A stretch of 64,000 nucleotides of DNA from Nocardioides sp. Arc9.136 (GCF_030506255.1 NZ_CP113431.1:2792001-2856000), one strand, 5' to 3'. Counted from the stretch's first letter, positions 53,341 to 61,235 are shown. Numbers and translations: made by a program. Notes: generated from the letters alone by a model not told the origin.

Positions 53341-54002
53341 TCGTGGAGGACGAGGCCCGCATCGCGTCGTTCCTCGCCAAGGGCCTGCGGGCCGACGGCC
53401 ACCAGGCCACCGTCGTCGACGACGGGCGCGCCGGGCTCGACGAGGCGCTGTCGGGCGCCCACGACCTGATGGTGCTCGACCTCGGCCTGCCCGGGATGGA
53501 CGGCCAGGAGGTCCTCGAGCTGCTGCGCGCCCAGGGCTCCCGGATGCCGGTCGTCGTGCTCACCGCGCGGGACTCGGTGACCGACACCGTCACCGCGCTC
53601 GAGGGCGGTGCGGACGACTACATGCCCAAGCCGTTCCGCTTCGCCGAGCTGCAGGCCCGGATCCGGCTGCGGCTGCGCCAGGCCCAGGAGCAGGCCGGCC
53701 CGGGCGCGGCGGCGCGGGACTCGGTCGAGGCCGGTGGCGTGCGCCTCGACCTGCGCACCCGTCGCGCGACGGTCGCCGGCGCGGAGCTCGACCTCTCGGC
53801 CCGCGAGTTCGCGCTGGCCGAGATCTTCATGCTCAATGCGGGCCAGGTGCTCTCCCGCGAGCAGCTGCTCGACCACGTGTGGGGCTTCGACTTCGACCCC
53901 GGCTCCAACGTCGTCGACGTGTACGTCGGCTACCTGCGCCGCAAGCTCGGCGCCGCGACGATCGTCACGGTCCGCGGCATGGGGTACCGCTTCGAGCGCT
54001 GA
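53325..54002 (+). CDS. OmpR-family response regulator
   Basis: A 225-residue regulator. Receiver: ILIVEDEARI, phosphoacceptor D in VLDLGLPGMDG, K in PKPFRF. The winged helix (LDLSAREFALAEIFMLNAGQVLSREQLLDHVWG, VDVYVGYLRRKLG, VRGMGYRFE) is standard. GTG start after GGAGG. Coupled to the kinase; predicted to bind the 11-bp-phased CTCAT boxes at 51.43 and 56.87 kb. Confidence 0.94.
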   Translation: MARILIVEDEARIASFLAKGLRADGHQATVVDDGRAGLDEALSGAHDLMVLDLGLPGMDGQEVLELLRAQGSRMPVVVLTARDSVTDTVTALEGGADDYMPKPFRFAELQARIRLRLRQAQEQAGPGAAARDSVEAGGVRLDLRTRRATVAGAELDLSAREFALAEIFMLNAGQVLSREQLLDHVWGFDFDPGSNVVDVYVGYLRRKLGAATIVTVRGMGYRFER

Positions 54003-54031
54003 CCCGGTGCCCCTCCGGGTACGGTCCGCCC

Positions 54032-55360
54032 GTGCCCACCCGCAGCGAGCGGCTCGACGCCCTCCCCTTCACCCGCGAGCACGGTCGTCTCGTCGTCGGC
54101 TCCGGCGTCGGCTGGGCGCTCGACGCCATGGACGTCGGCCTGATCAGCTTCGTGATGGCGGCGCTGGCCGTGCAGTGGGACCTCGGTCCCACGACCCTGT
54201 CGTGGATCGCCAGCATCGGCTTCGTCGGCATGGCCGTCGGCGCCACGCTCGGTGGCCTCCTGGCGGACCGGTTCGGCCGGCGCCAGGTCTTCGCGATGAC
54301 GCTGCTGGTCTACGGGCTCGCGACCGGCGCCGCCGCGCTGTCCTGGTCGGTCGGTGCGCTGCTCGTCTTCCGCTTCCTCATCGGCCTCGGCCTCGGCGCG
54401 GAGCTCCCCGTCGCCAGCACGCTGGTGAGCGAGTACGCCCCCGCCCGCATCCGGGGCCGCGTCGTCGTCGCGCTCGAGTCCTTCTGGGCGGTGGGCTGGG
54501 TCGTCGCGGCCCTGATCGGCTACTACGTCGTGCCGCAGTCCGACGACGGCTGGCGGTGGGCGCTGGCGATCGGCGCCCTGCCCACGGCGTACGCCGTCGT
54601 GGTGCGGCGCGGCCTGCCGGAGTCGGTGCGCTTCCTCGAGCGTCGCGGACGGCACGAGGAGGCGGAGGCGGCCGTCCGCCGGTTCGAGGCGGCGGCGGGC
54701 GTCCCGGCCCCACCGCCGACCGCCGTCGAGCCGGCGACCACCGCCGCTCCCCCGGCGACGCCCGGACCGCTCGCGGTCTGGGAGCGCCCCCACGCCGGCC
54801 GCACGGCCGCGCTGTGGGCCGTCTGGTTCGGGGTGAACTTCTCCTACTACGGCGCCTTCATCTGGATCCCGTCCCTGCTGGTCGCCGACGGGATGGACCT
54901 GGTGCGGTCCTTCGGGTTCACCCTCGTCATCACCCTGGCGCAGCTGCCGGGGTACGCCGCCGCCGCGGTGCTGGTGGAGCTCTGGGGCCGCCGGGCCACC
55001 CTCTCGACGTTCCTCGTGGGCTCGGCCGTCTCGGCGGTGCTGTTCGGGCGCGCCGACAGCGAGGCCGCGATCATCGCGGCCGGCATGGCGCTGTCGTTCT
55101 TCAACCTCGGCGCCTGGGGCGCGTTGTACGCCGTGACCCCCGAGGTCTACCCCACCGGCCTCCGCGCGACCGGCGCCGGCGCGGCTGCCGGCTTCGGACG
55201 GATCGCCTCGGTGCTCGCCCCGCTGTCGGTGCCGTGGCTGCTCGACGCCGGCACCGGCACCACCGGCCTGTTCGTCGTGTTCGCGGCGTTCTTCGCCGTC
55301 GCCGCCGCCGCCACCTGGGGACTGCCCGAGCGCGCCGGCGACGCGCTCAGCGACGCCTGA
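54032..55360 (+). CDS. MFS transporter, sugar-porter/AAHS-like
   Basis: A 442-residue protein with 12 predicted helices. Signature loops: GGLLADRFGRRQVF between helices 2 and 3, RFLIGLGLGAELPVASTLVSEYAPARIRGR around helix 4-5, and PEVYPTGLRATGAGAAAGFGRI in the second half. The central loop is Ala/Pro/Thr-rich. Related carriers move aromatic acids or other organic anions by proton symport; substrate unknown. GTG start. Confidence 0.9.
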   Translation: MPTRSERLDALPFTREHGRLVVGSGVGWALDAMDVGLISFVMAALAVQWDLGPTTLSWIASIGFVGMAVGATLGGLLADRFGRRQVFAMTLLVYGLATGAAALSWSVGALLVFRFLIGLGLGAELPVASTLVSEYAPARIRGRVVVALESFWAVGWVVAALIGYYVVPQSDDGWRWALAIGALPTAYAVVVRRGLPESVRFLERRGRHEEAEAAVRRFEAAAGVPAPPPTAVEPATTAAPPATPGPLAVWERPHAGRTAALWAVWFGVNFSYYGAFIWIPSLLVADGMDLVRSFGFTLVITLAQLPGYAAAAVLVELWGRRATLSTFLVGSAVSAVLFGRADSEAAIIAAGMALSFFNLGAWGALYAVTPEVYPTGLRATGAGAAAGFGRIASVLAPLSVPWLLDAGTGTTGLFVVFAAFFAVAAAATWGLPERAGDALSDA

Positions 55361-55382
55361 GCGCGACTGTCCCGGCTGTCGG

Positions 55383-55500
55383 TCCATCAAGGGATGCAGG
55401 GAAGCGCGCCGCCCGGCGGTTCGCCTGCATCCCTTGGTGGACCGCCACTTCCCCAGATGCGCTCACCCGGGGAGGCGACGGGTCGTCTGCATCCCTGGAT
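55383..55500. repeat. inverted repeat pair plus third partial copy
   Basis: 55383-55400 and 55424-55441 are 18-bp arms with one mismatch (core CAAGGGATGCAGG and its complement) around a 23-base GC-rich loop. A third, partial copy (CTGCATCCCTGGAT) is at 55487-55500. It fills the convergent gap between the MFS and kinase genes; it could be a terminator or a REP-like dispersed element. Confidence 0.75.
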
Positions 55501-55528
55501 GAACCGGCGGCCGTCGAGCAAAACGCCC

Positions 55529-56404
55529 TCAGCGCGTCCGGAACCCCGCCAGCCGCGCACGGGGCAGGCGGTCCAGCACCGGCTCGAGCGCCTCGGCGAC
55601 CTCGTGCGGCAGCGGTCGGTGGGCCGGGTCGCGCTCGAGCATCGCGGCCACCACCTTGACCACCTCGTGCGGGGTCCGGTCCGGCAGCGGCCGAGGGTCG
55701 GCCCACACCTGGGGGTAGCGGTCCCGGACGTCCCGGGCGTCGAGGTCGCCGTGGTCGAAGGGGCGGTGGCCGGCGACCGCCTCGAACAGGGTGGCGCCCA
55801 GGCCCCAGACGTCGCTGGCGTGCCCGGGGGTCCCGGTGCGCGGCGGCTCGGCCTGCTCCGGTGAGAGGTAGGCGTCGGTGCCGATCGGCGAGGTGAGCGC
55901 CGCGGCGTCCCCGACCCGCCGGGCGACCGACAGGTCGATCAGCCGTGCGGGAGCGCCCATGATCACGTTGCTCGGCTTGATGTCCAGGTGGGTCCACCCG
56001 AGGTGGCGCAGGTAGTGGAGCGCCGAGGCCACCTCGATGGCCAGCGGCAGGTACTGCTGCTCCTGGAGCGGCCCGTAGCGCCGCACCAGCGTCGACAGCC
56101 GCGGGCCGTCCACCTGCTCCAGAACGACGTGCGGCCGCTCCCCGTCGAACCGGTGGCGCAGGCCGCGCACGACCACCGGGTGGTTGACGGTCGCCAACGC
56201 CTCGACCTCGCGGCGCAGGCCGCGCAGCGCCGAGGCGTCGGCGACCAGCCCGGGACGCACGACCTTGACGACCACCGGCGCGTAGGTGATCTCGTCGAAG
56301 GCGAGGAACGCCTCGTACGACGAGCCGCCGCCGAGCAGCTTCACGGCGGTCAGCTCGGGGGTGATCGCGTCCCCCTCGGTCAGGTGCCAGCTGTCCCGGG
56401 CCAT
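55529..56404 (-). CDS. serine/threonine protein kinase
   Basis: A 291-residue soluble Hanks-type kinase domain without a membrane segment. The glycine loop is LLGGGSSYEAF, K47 and E67 form the ion pair, the catalytic loop is H139-L-D141-I-K-P-S-N146, the metal aspartate is D157 in LIDLS (DFG replaced by DLS), and the APE-like motif is AYLSPEQ. It stops 3 bases from the next reverse-strand gene, suggesting co-transcription with the secreted charged protein. Confidence 0.9.
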   Translation of the reverse strand: MARDSWHLTEGDAITPELTAVKLLGGGSSYEAFLAFDEITYAPVVVKVVRPGLVADASALRGLRREVEALATVNHPVVVRGLRHRFDGERPHVVLEQVDGPRLSTLVRRYGPLQEQQYLPLAIEVASALHYLRHLGWTHLDIKPSNVIMGAPARLIDLSVARRVGDAAALTSPIGTDAYLSPEQAEPPRTGTPGHASDVWGLGATLFEAVAGHRPFDHGDLDARDVRDRYPQVWADPRPLPDRTPHEVVKVVAAMLERDPAHRPLPHEVAEALEPVLDRLPRARLAGFRTR

Positions 56405-56407
56405 CGG

Positions 56408-56803
56408 TCAGCGACCCCGCGTGTCGTTGCGCGAGGCGTCGTTCGTCTTGTTCTTGCTCCAGTCGCGGGTCCGGTCGCCGCCGTCCCGCGTCCAGTCCCG
56501 GGTCAGGTCGCTGCGGCTCTTGTCCCGGTCGCGGCTGACGTTCGTGAACCGGCTGTTGGTGCCGTCACGGGTCGACTTGCTCACCCCGGTGCCGGTGTTC
56601 GTCCGCGTGTCGTCGTTGGTGTCGTCGTCATCGTCGTCGTCGACGGTCATCACGACGTCGGGGTTGTCGTCCTTGCGCTGGAACGCGGTCCCCCGGTCGT
56701 CGCGCTCGTCGTCGGCGAACGCCACGGGCGCTCCCCAGGTGATCAGCCCGGCGCTCACGCCGCCCGCGACCGCCAGGACCCCGGTCCTCACCAGCTTGCT
56801 CAT
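56408..56803 (-). CDS. secreted highly charged protein
   Basis: A 131-residue protein. A signal peptide (LVRTGVLAVAGGVSAGLITWG, in parts about 4-24) ends near AFADDERDD. The mature part is disordered, built of Asp runs (DDDDDDD at about 55-61) followed by Arg/Asp/Thr/Ser-rich repeats (RDWTRDGGDRTRDWSKN). It shares CTCAT-type boxes with the two-component operon 5 kb away, which also encodes a charged exported protein. Function unknown. Confidence 0.7.
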   Translation of the reverse strand: MSKLVRTGVLAVAGGVSAGLITWGAPVAFADDERDDRGTAFQRKDDNPDVVMTVDDDDDDDTNDDTRTNTGTGVSKSTRDGTNSRFTNVSRDRDKSRSDLTRDWTRDGGDRTRDWSKNKTNDASRNDTRGR

Positions 56804-56856
56804 GTCTCGTCCTCTCGTCGGTGTCGTGCTGACGAGAAGGACTCTGCGGCCCGCGA

Positions 56857-56894
56857 GTGAGGTCACCGTGAGCCGCGGATGAGAGCGCCCTCAT
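56857..56894 (-). promoter_or_regulatory. phased GTGAG/ATGAG boxes before the secreted charged protein
   Basis: On the plus strand, GTGAG at 56857, GTGAG at 56868 and ATGAG at 56879 follow each other every 11 bp. Read in the direction of the minus-strand gene they are CTCAT, CTCAC, CTCAC, the same orientation and step as the boxes at 51435 and 51446. The last unit lies 53 bases before the ATG. Confidence 0.65.
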
Positions 56895-57090
56895 GGAGTG
56901 CCTTGACCGGACGGGGGGGCGCGACCGGGCCCCGGGGGCGCCAGCAGCGGTAGGCACCCCCGGGTCCCGCGAGGAGCGGCGCCATGGGGTAACGCCGAAC
57001 ACCTCCGACGCTACGACCGTCCGGCCCCCGGCTCATCCCCGGAATCGGGGAGGTGGCGGGCCACCACGCAGGGCGTCCGGCGCCGGTCGG

Positions 57091-57261
57091 TCACGACGCG
57101 CGGGCGGCGTCCTCGTCGGCCAGCCAGGTCACGAGCAGCTCGGGCTCCCACGCGAGCGCCTGGTCGACGTGCTCGGCGCACGCCAGCAGGTCGACGGGGT
57201 CCATGGGCACCAGCGCGACGGGAGCCAGCGGGCAGTCCTCGCCGTACTCGCACTCGGGCAT
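57091..57261 (-). CDS. short conserved-looking protein
   Basis: A 56-residue protein (MPECEYGEDCPLAPVALVPM, then DPVDLLACAEHVDQALAWEP, ending DEDAARAS). CEYGEDC and a later Cys/His (ACAEH) could bind a metal. It falls below usual length cutoffs. Codon use is typical of the genome and the start is clean. No family recognised. Confidence 0.55.
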   Translation of the reverse strand: MPECEYGEDCPLAPVALVPMDPVDLLACAEHVDQALAWEPELLVTWLADEDAARAS

Positions 57262-57452
57262 GACCCCAGCGTAGGCCGCCGCCGGTCACCCGTCACCGGC
57301 CGCCTGGGACGCCGTGCAAGCCGTGGAAGCCGGGCGCGGCCCTGGACGCAGGTGGCTCCAGGACCGCGCAGGCGCCCCGCCGGTGACTCCCCCCACGGGC
57401 CCCCGGCCGGGGCACCAGGAGGACGTTCGGAGCGGGTCGCCGTCCGGATGGG

Positions 57453-57719
57453 TCACGTGCGGGCGCCGGGCGGGAAGCGCGGCTCCATCGGCAGCAGGCA
57501 CGCCTCCCGCACCCACTTCGTCACCACCGACCAGGGCAGCTCGCCGCCCCCGACCGCGAACGTCGTCAGGCCCTCCCACCGGGGCTCCCGGTGGCCGGCG
57601 ACCTGCCGCCACTCCAGCAGGATCCCTGGCGCGACCGGGCCGCGGAACGCCGTCGACTCGTTGACCCACACCGGCACCGGGCGGCTCGTGTCCATCCGGT
57701 CCCGGTCGCTCGCGCCCAT
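57453..57719 (-). CDS. hypothetical protein at the edge of the integrated element
   Basis: An 88-residue protein (DTSRPVPVWVNESTAFRGPVAPGILLEWRQV, then GGGELPWSVVTKWVREACLLP). It looks like a small beta-rich actinobacterial protein; no family recognised. ATG at 57719 is used, with a second ATG at 57695 possible. Longer frames run across the tRNA remnant and are not credible. Confidence 0.7.
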   Translation of the reverse strand: MGASDRDRMDTSRPVPVWVNESTAFRGPVAPGILLEWRQVAGHREPRWEGLTTFAVGGGELPWSVVTKWVREACLLPMEPRFPPGART

Positions 57720-57765
57720 GCCGCCGGACGCTAGGCGGGCGCACCGACGGTGCCGCGCGCGCGGA

Positions 57766-57810
57766 TGGTGGGCGCAGAGGGGATCGAACCCCCGACCACC
57801 TCGTTGTAAG
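57766..57810 (-). other. orphan 3' half of tRNA-Val(TAC): left attachment site
   Basis: On the minus strand this reads anticodon loop CTTACAA, stem CGAGG, variable TGGTC, T-arm GGGGG-TTCGATC-CCCTC, acceptor TGCGCCC and ACCA, ending at 57766. The anticodon TAC is valine. The matching 5' anticodon stem should be CCTCG next to 57811, but the sequence there gives CATTC, so no tRNA can form. A lone 3' half is what remains at one end when an element integrates at a tRNA anticodon loop; the full tRNA is then rebuilt at the other end. Confidence 0.85.
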
Positions 57811-57885
57811 GAATGGCCTGTTATGCGCTGTGCTGACCTGCGGTTACGCGGTGACTTCGCGAACACTGTGCATCGAACTAGGTGG

Positions 57886-58485
57886 TCACCGCCGAGTCGG
57901 GAACCGCCAGTCGGCTACGTGGTCGCCGGCCGGCACGTACTGAAGGAGTACCGGCTTCACCTTCGTCGGGGTCTGCAGCGCGAGCCAGCCCTTCACACAG
58001 TCCCCCGGACCCAGCTCTCGGAGATCGGGGTAGCGCGGCAGCGGGAAGTCGCTCATCGACAGGCCGACGCTCGGCCAGGTGTTGTTGCGCGCATCTGCGA
58101 CGACGAAGTCGTCGGCATAGGCCGACTGGACGCCGAAGTCGTCAAGCACGGCCCCCTTGTCCACGCAGGTCCGCAGCCGGACACCGATGAACCGCGCGCC
58201 CGGTTCGGGCTGACTGCCGTACTCCGGCGGGTAGGGGTCGCGGATCTCGAGGACGGTGGTCGACATGACGCTCCCCCGCCGGGTCTCTCCCACCTCCAGC
58301 GCGTACTCGCCGGTGTCGGGCGCGAACGGCTCACGTGTCGGGCTTGCCGCCTGCGACTCGGGCGCCGGCGGCTCGCTGGACGCCGGTGACGTCGCCGTTC
58401 CCGACGACTCCGTGTAGGAATCGCTGCCTCCGCAGGCCGTCAGCGCGACGGCGGCCAGCATCGTCGACGCGAGGAGCTTCTTCAT
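57886..58485 (-). CDS. lipoprotein encoded at the element boundary
   Basis: A 199-residue lipoprotein: signal KKLLASTMLAAVALTAC with lipobox LTAC, a Ser/Pro/Thr linker, then a DUF4352-like beta domain (EYALEVGETRRGSVMSTTVLEI; GARFIGVRLRTC; GDCVKGWLALQ). ATG at 58485 has GAGGGA 5-6 bases upstream. Prophage lipoproteins often block superinfection; that role here is a guess from position. Confidence 0.75.
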   Translation of the reverse strand: MKKLLASTMLAAVALTACGGSDSYTESSGTATSPASSEPPAPESQAASPTREPFAPDTGEYALEVGETRRGSVMSTTVLEIRDPYPPEYGSQPEPGARFIGVRLRTCVDKGAVLDDFGVQSAYADDFVVADARNNTWPSVGLSMSDFPLPRYPDLRELGPGDCVKGWLALQTPTKVKPVLLQYVPAGDHVADWRFPTRR

Positions 58486-58494
58486 CTGCATCCC

Positions 58495-58914
58495 TCAGTG
58501 GTGGTGGCGGTGCTCGAGCTGCCGCTCGAGGTGGGCGCGTTCGTCTTCGGTCAGGTCGGCGAGCCGCGCCTGGAGTGTGGGCACATCGACGCGGAGCTCC
58601 TCGGCGGCGTCCTCGATGTACTCCGCCCAGCGCAGCGCACGCTCGAGCTCGTCGAGGGTGATGAGCCGGCGCGCGGACTCCCGGCGTACGGCGGCCTCTT
58701 CGCGTGGCTTCATCCATCTCGGGACGTCGCCGCGCTCGTCGTGCACGAGCTCGTGGGCGATGACGCAGCGACGTTCCTCGAACGGCATCGAGTAGCGGAG
58801 GGTGATCGTGCGGGTGGTGAAGTCGATGCATCCACGCTTTCCGCGGTGGATCCACTCCAGCTTCACCTCGGGGCGGTTCGAGAGCTCCCGCCAGGGGTTC
58901 CACGGCTGCTGCAT
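58495..58914 (-). CDS. ImmA/IrrE-family metallopeptidase
   Basis: A 139-residue zinc peptidase-like protein with H-E-L-V-H in CVIAHELVHDERGD and a following helical part (EEAAVRRESARRLI). In ICEs and prophages such enzymes cleave the adjacent XRE repressor to induce the element. An ATG at 58989 would overlap the repressor gene by 26 bases and is an alternative start. Confidence 0.82.
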   Translation of the reverse strand: MQQPWNPWRELSNRPEVKLEWIHRGKRGCIDFTTRTITLRYSMPFEERRCVIAHELVHDERGDVPRWMKPREEAAVRRESARRLITLDELERALRWAEYIEDAAEELRVDVPTLQARLADLTEDERAHLERQLEHRHHH

Positions 58915-58963
58915 GCGGCGACCGTAGGTAAAGCCGCCGACACCGGTCCGGGAGCCGGCGGGC

Positions 58964-59545
58964 TCAGGGGTGGTTGAGCGGGTCGTCATCGTCGCCCGGG
59001 TCGTCGTCCTCGTCGTACGCCGCCTGGCCCTCGGGGAGCGCCTGCTCGATCACTCGGAGGCGCCGAGCTTCCTGCGCCTCGCTGCGCGAGATCGCGCGCG
59101 GACGGGTGGCCTTGGGCTCGTCCTCGGCGCTGGTCTCGCCGGCCTGGAGGATCGCGTCTATGACGGAGAGCACGACTTGGCGCTGTTGGTCGTCGAGTCG
59201 GTCGGCGCGGGTGGGGAGGGTGAAGCGGCCGAGCCGCGGGCGGATCTTGGCGGCGGTGTAGACGTCCTCGATGGGGACGTCGAGCATGGTGGCGAGCGCG
59301 CTCGCGGTCGCGTCGGAGATGCGGGAGTGCCCGTTGCGGATGCGGCGGAAGACCTCGTAGGTCGGCGGCGGGCCGAGCTGCTCCTCGCCCGTCTCGACGC
59401 GCTCGGCGTTGCGGTCGTTCGTCGAGTCGAGCAGGCGTTGGTACGCCTCGCGGAGGCTGATGTTCTCGCCACGTCCACGGCGCTTCCCCATCTCTCGGAG
59501 TCTGCGCTCCATGAGGTCCTGGAGCGTCTCGTTCACGTCGCTCAA
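58964..59545 (-). CDS. XRE-type repressor of the element
   Basis: A 193-residue protein. The N-terminal half is helix-turn-helix-like (SLREAYQRLL; PPTYEVFRRIRNGHSRISDATASALATMLDVPIEDVYTAAKI, in parts), and the C-terminal part is acidic and linker-like. The TTG at 59545 with AAGG 7 bases upstream gives MSDVNETL; GTG at 59536 is an alternative. It is followed by the ImmA-like protease, the standard repressor/antirepressor pair, and faces the Cro-like gene. Confidence 0.75.
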   Translation of the reverse strand: MSDVNETLQDLMERRLREMGKRRGRGENISLREAYQRLLDSTNDRNAERVETGEEQLGPPPTYEVFRRIRNGHSRISDATASALATMLDVPIEDVYTAAKIRPRLGRFTLPTRADRLDDQQRQVVLSVIDAILQAGETSAEDEPKATRPRAISRSEAQEARRLRVIEQALPEGQAAYDEDDDPGDDDDPLNHP

Positions 59546-59566
59546 GGTGGGGCCTTCCCGTTTGGC

Positions 59567-59574
59567 TTGTACAA
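59567..59574. promoter_or_regulatory. TTGTACAA operator 1
   Basis: A perfect 8-bp palindrome inside GCTTGTACAACG, 22 bases before the repressor start. An identical CTTGTACAAC occurs at 59671-59680. Paired sites in the divergent spacer suit repressor and Cro control. Confidence 0.6.
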
Positions 59575-59671
59575 CGCGGTGCCGTGAACGACAGCGCTGT
59601 AAGCACAAGTCACAAGTAGCAATGGACGTCGCGGGTCGGGCGTGACCTGCGAAGACATTCCAGCGGATCGC

Positions 59672-59679
59672 TTGTACAA
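59672..59679. promoter_or_regulatory. TTGTACAA operator 2
   Basis: Second copy of the palindrome, 11 bases before the -35 of the rightward promoter, so a bound repressor would block it. Nearby ACAACTGGTTG and TTGTAGTTGTAA are related half-sites. Confidence 0.6.
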
Positions 59680-59690
59680 CTCACAACTGG

Positions 59691-59719
59691 TTGCTACCGT
59701 CTCGCGTTGTAGTTGTAAT
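59691..59719 (+). promoter_or_regulatory. rightward early promoter
   Basis: TTGCTA (59691-59696), 17 bases, TGTAAT (59714-59719): 4/6 and 5/6 matches to the housekeeping consensus at ideal spacing. AGGAGG and the ATG at 59740 follow. This is the best sigma-70-type promoter I see in the window. Confidence 0.7.
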
Positions 59720-59739
59720 CGAGATGCAGGAGGCGCACC

Positions 59740-60051
59740 ATGAGCACACGAATCCGACGCCGGCCTCGGCCGCCGATCCCTGAGGTGTGGATGTACGTCA
59801 TCGACCCGAACAAGCTGAAGCGCCGGCGGCGCGAGAAGGGCCTCACGCAGGGCCAGCTCGCGGTCTTCGGTCGGTGCACCCAGCAGTACGTGTCGCTGCT
59901 GGAGTCCGGTCGCGACCGGGACTGCAGCGAGGACATCGCGCTGCGGATCGCGAAGGCGCTCGACGTGACCCTGGAGGACTACTTCGAGGCCCGCGAGGTC
60001 GTTCGCACGTCCGCTGTTGCTACTGCCTCCCGAGGCGGTAGTGCAGCGTGA
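59740..60051 (+). CDS. Cro-like helix-turn-helix protein
   Basis: A 103-residue protein with an XRE helix-turn-helix (KLKRRRREKGLTQGQLAVFGRCTQQYVSLLESGRDRDCSEDIALRIAKALDV, in parts about 25-78). ATG with AGGAGG 6 bases upstream. First gene of the rightward operon and divergent from the repressor, hence Cro-like; an excisionase role is a less likely alternative. Confidence 0.82.
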   Translation: MSTRIRRRPRPPIPEVWMYVIDPNKLKRRRREKGLTQGQLAVFGRCTQQYVSLLESGRDRDCSEDIALRIAKALDVTLEDYFEAREVVRTSAVATASRGGSAA

Positions 60052-60293
60052 GCGACCGCAAGCAGATCGCGAAGATCGCCGCTCGCACCCGGTGGGCGAA
60101 CACCGAGGACCGGTCGGCTGCGACCCAGGCCGCGCGGGACGCGATGGCCCGGAAGTTCGAGGACCAGGTCGACCCCGAGCGGAAGCTCCCGGCCGACGAG
60201 CGCGCGATCCGCGCCGAGTCCGCGCGCCGCGCGCACTACCAGCGCCTGGCGCTCAAGTCGGCGCAGTCGCGCCGCGCCAAGCGCATCGCCTGA
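60048..60293 (+). CDS. short basic helical phage protein
   Basis: An 81-residue protein rich in Ala, Arg and Lys (SDRKQIAKIAARTRWANTEDRSAATQAARDAMARKF). GTG start overlapping the previous stop. No family recognised; DNA or RNA binding is possible from charge. Confidence 0.7.
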   Translation: MSDRKQIAKIAARTRWANTEDRSAATQAARDAMARKFEDQVDPERKLPADERAIRAESARRAHYQRLALKSAQSRRAKRIA

Positions 60294-60369
60294 ACAAGCC
60301 CAGAACAGCCGCAGGGTCCGGCATCTCGCCTGGCAGCGACCGGACCCCACGAACGAGAGGAAGCGTCTC

Positions 60370-60915
60370 ATGACCGAGACGAACCAGACCACCAACACCC
60401 ACCACCGCAAGCGCGCCGCCATGGTCGCCGGGCTCCGCGCCTTGGCCGACGACATCGAGCGGTCCACCGCCCTGCTTCCCACCCACGTGCCGGTCGCGCA
60501 GTGGCTCATCTTCGGCGACCAGAACCAGAAGGAGACCGCGGCTCAGGTCGTCCGGTCCCTCGGCGGCCACTGGGACAAGGGCCGACGTCACGGCGGCGGC
60601 GACCTGTTCGACTTCACCAAGGAGTACGGCGGTGGAGTCCGCGCCGAGGTTGTCGTCGACCGCGACGAGGTCTGCGAGCGCGTGGTTGTCCGCACCGAGA
60701 CCGTCACCATCCCCGCCACCGACCTGCAGGTCATCGAGCCCCAGCCCGAGCGCACCGAGACCCGCGAGGTTGTCGAGTGGCGCTGCGCCCCGCTACTGAC
60801 CGACACCGCACCGTCCGACGAGGACGAGGACCCCACGCCCATCGAGCAGTGGGAAGTCACCACCCCCGCGGCCGTCTACGCCACCGGCGACGAGCTCGAG
60901 GAGCCGACCCGATGA
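60370..60915 (+). CDS. phage early protein of unknown function
   Basis: A 181-residue protein: a helical N-terminus (HHRKRAAMVAGLRALADDIERS), a region with LGGHWDKGRRHGGGDLFDFTKEYGGGVRAEVVVDRDEVCERVV, and an acidic tail. Actinophage early genes carry similar proteins without known role. GAGAGGAAG precedes the ATG. Confidence 0.7.
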   Translation: MTETNQTTNTHHRKRAAMVAGLRALADDIERSTALLPTHVPVAQWLIFGDQNQKETAAQVVRSLGGHWDKGRRHGGGDLFDFTKEYGGGVRAEVVVDRDEVCERVVVRTETVTIPATDLQVIEPQPERTETREVVEWRCAPLLTDTAPSDEDEDPTPIEQWEVTTPAAVYATGDELEEPTR

Positions 60916-61235
60916 GCACCGTCCGGGACCAGCTCATCGAGCGGCAGTCCACCGACGTCCTCGTCGCGCTCGTCCAGCACATCCGCGACCAGGGCCTCGG
61001 CACCCCGCTCGCCATCACCCCGCCGTCGTCGGCCCTCCCCTACTTCTCCCTCGCGATCGCGCACTACTCGCTCGACGCCTGGCTCGCCTCCCCCCTCGTC
61101 GAGGTCCTCGACACCGAGACCGCCCCCTCGGGGAACCGCCGCCACGAGCACATCACCGTGACCATCCGGTTCGCCGGCCTCATCCCCATCCGACTCGTCA
61201 CCACCCGCACCACCCTGCAGGCGGTGCCGGCATGA
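60912..61235 (+). CDS. phage early hypothetical protein
   Basis: A 107-residue protein (STVRDQLIERQSTDVLVALVQHIRDQGLG, then IAHYSLDAWLASPLVEVLDTETAP). ATGA overlap with the gene before and ATGA with the one after. No family recognised. Confidence 0.68.
   Translation: MSTVRDQLIERQSTDVLVALVQHIRDQGLGTPLAITPPSSALPYFSLAIAHYSLDAWLASPLVEVLDTETAPSGNRRHEHITVTIRFAGLIPIRLVTTRTTLQAVPA

Noticed and set aside
57766-57840. A complete tRNA gene
   Set aside because: The 5' side of the anticodon stem and the D-arm are missing; only the 3' half is present.
57453-57866. A 137-residue version of the hypothetical protein next to the element
   Set aside because: Its first 49 residues would be read through the tRNA remnant; the start at 57719 avoids this.
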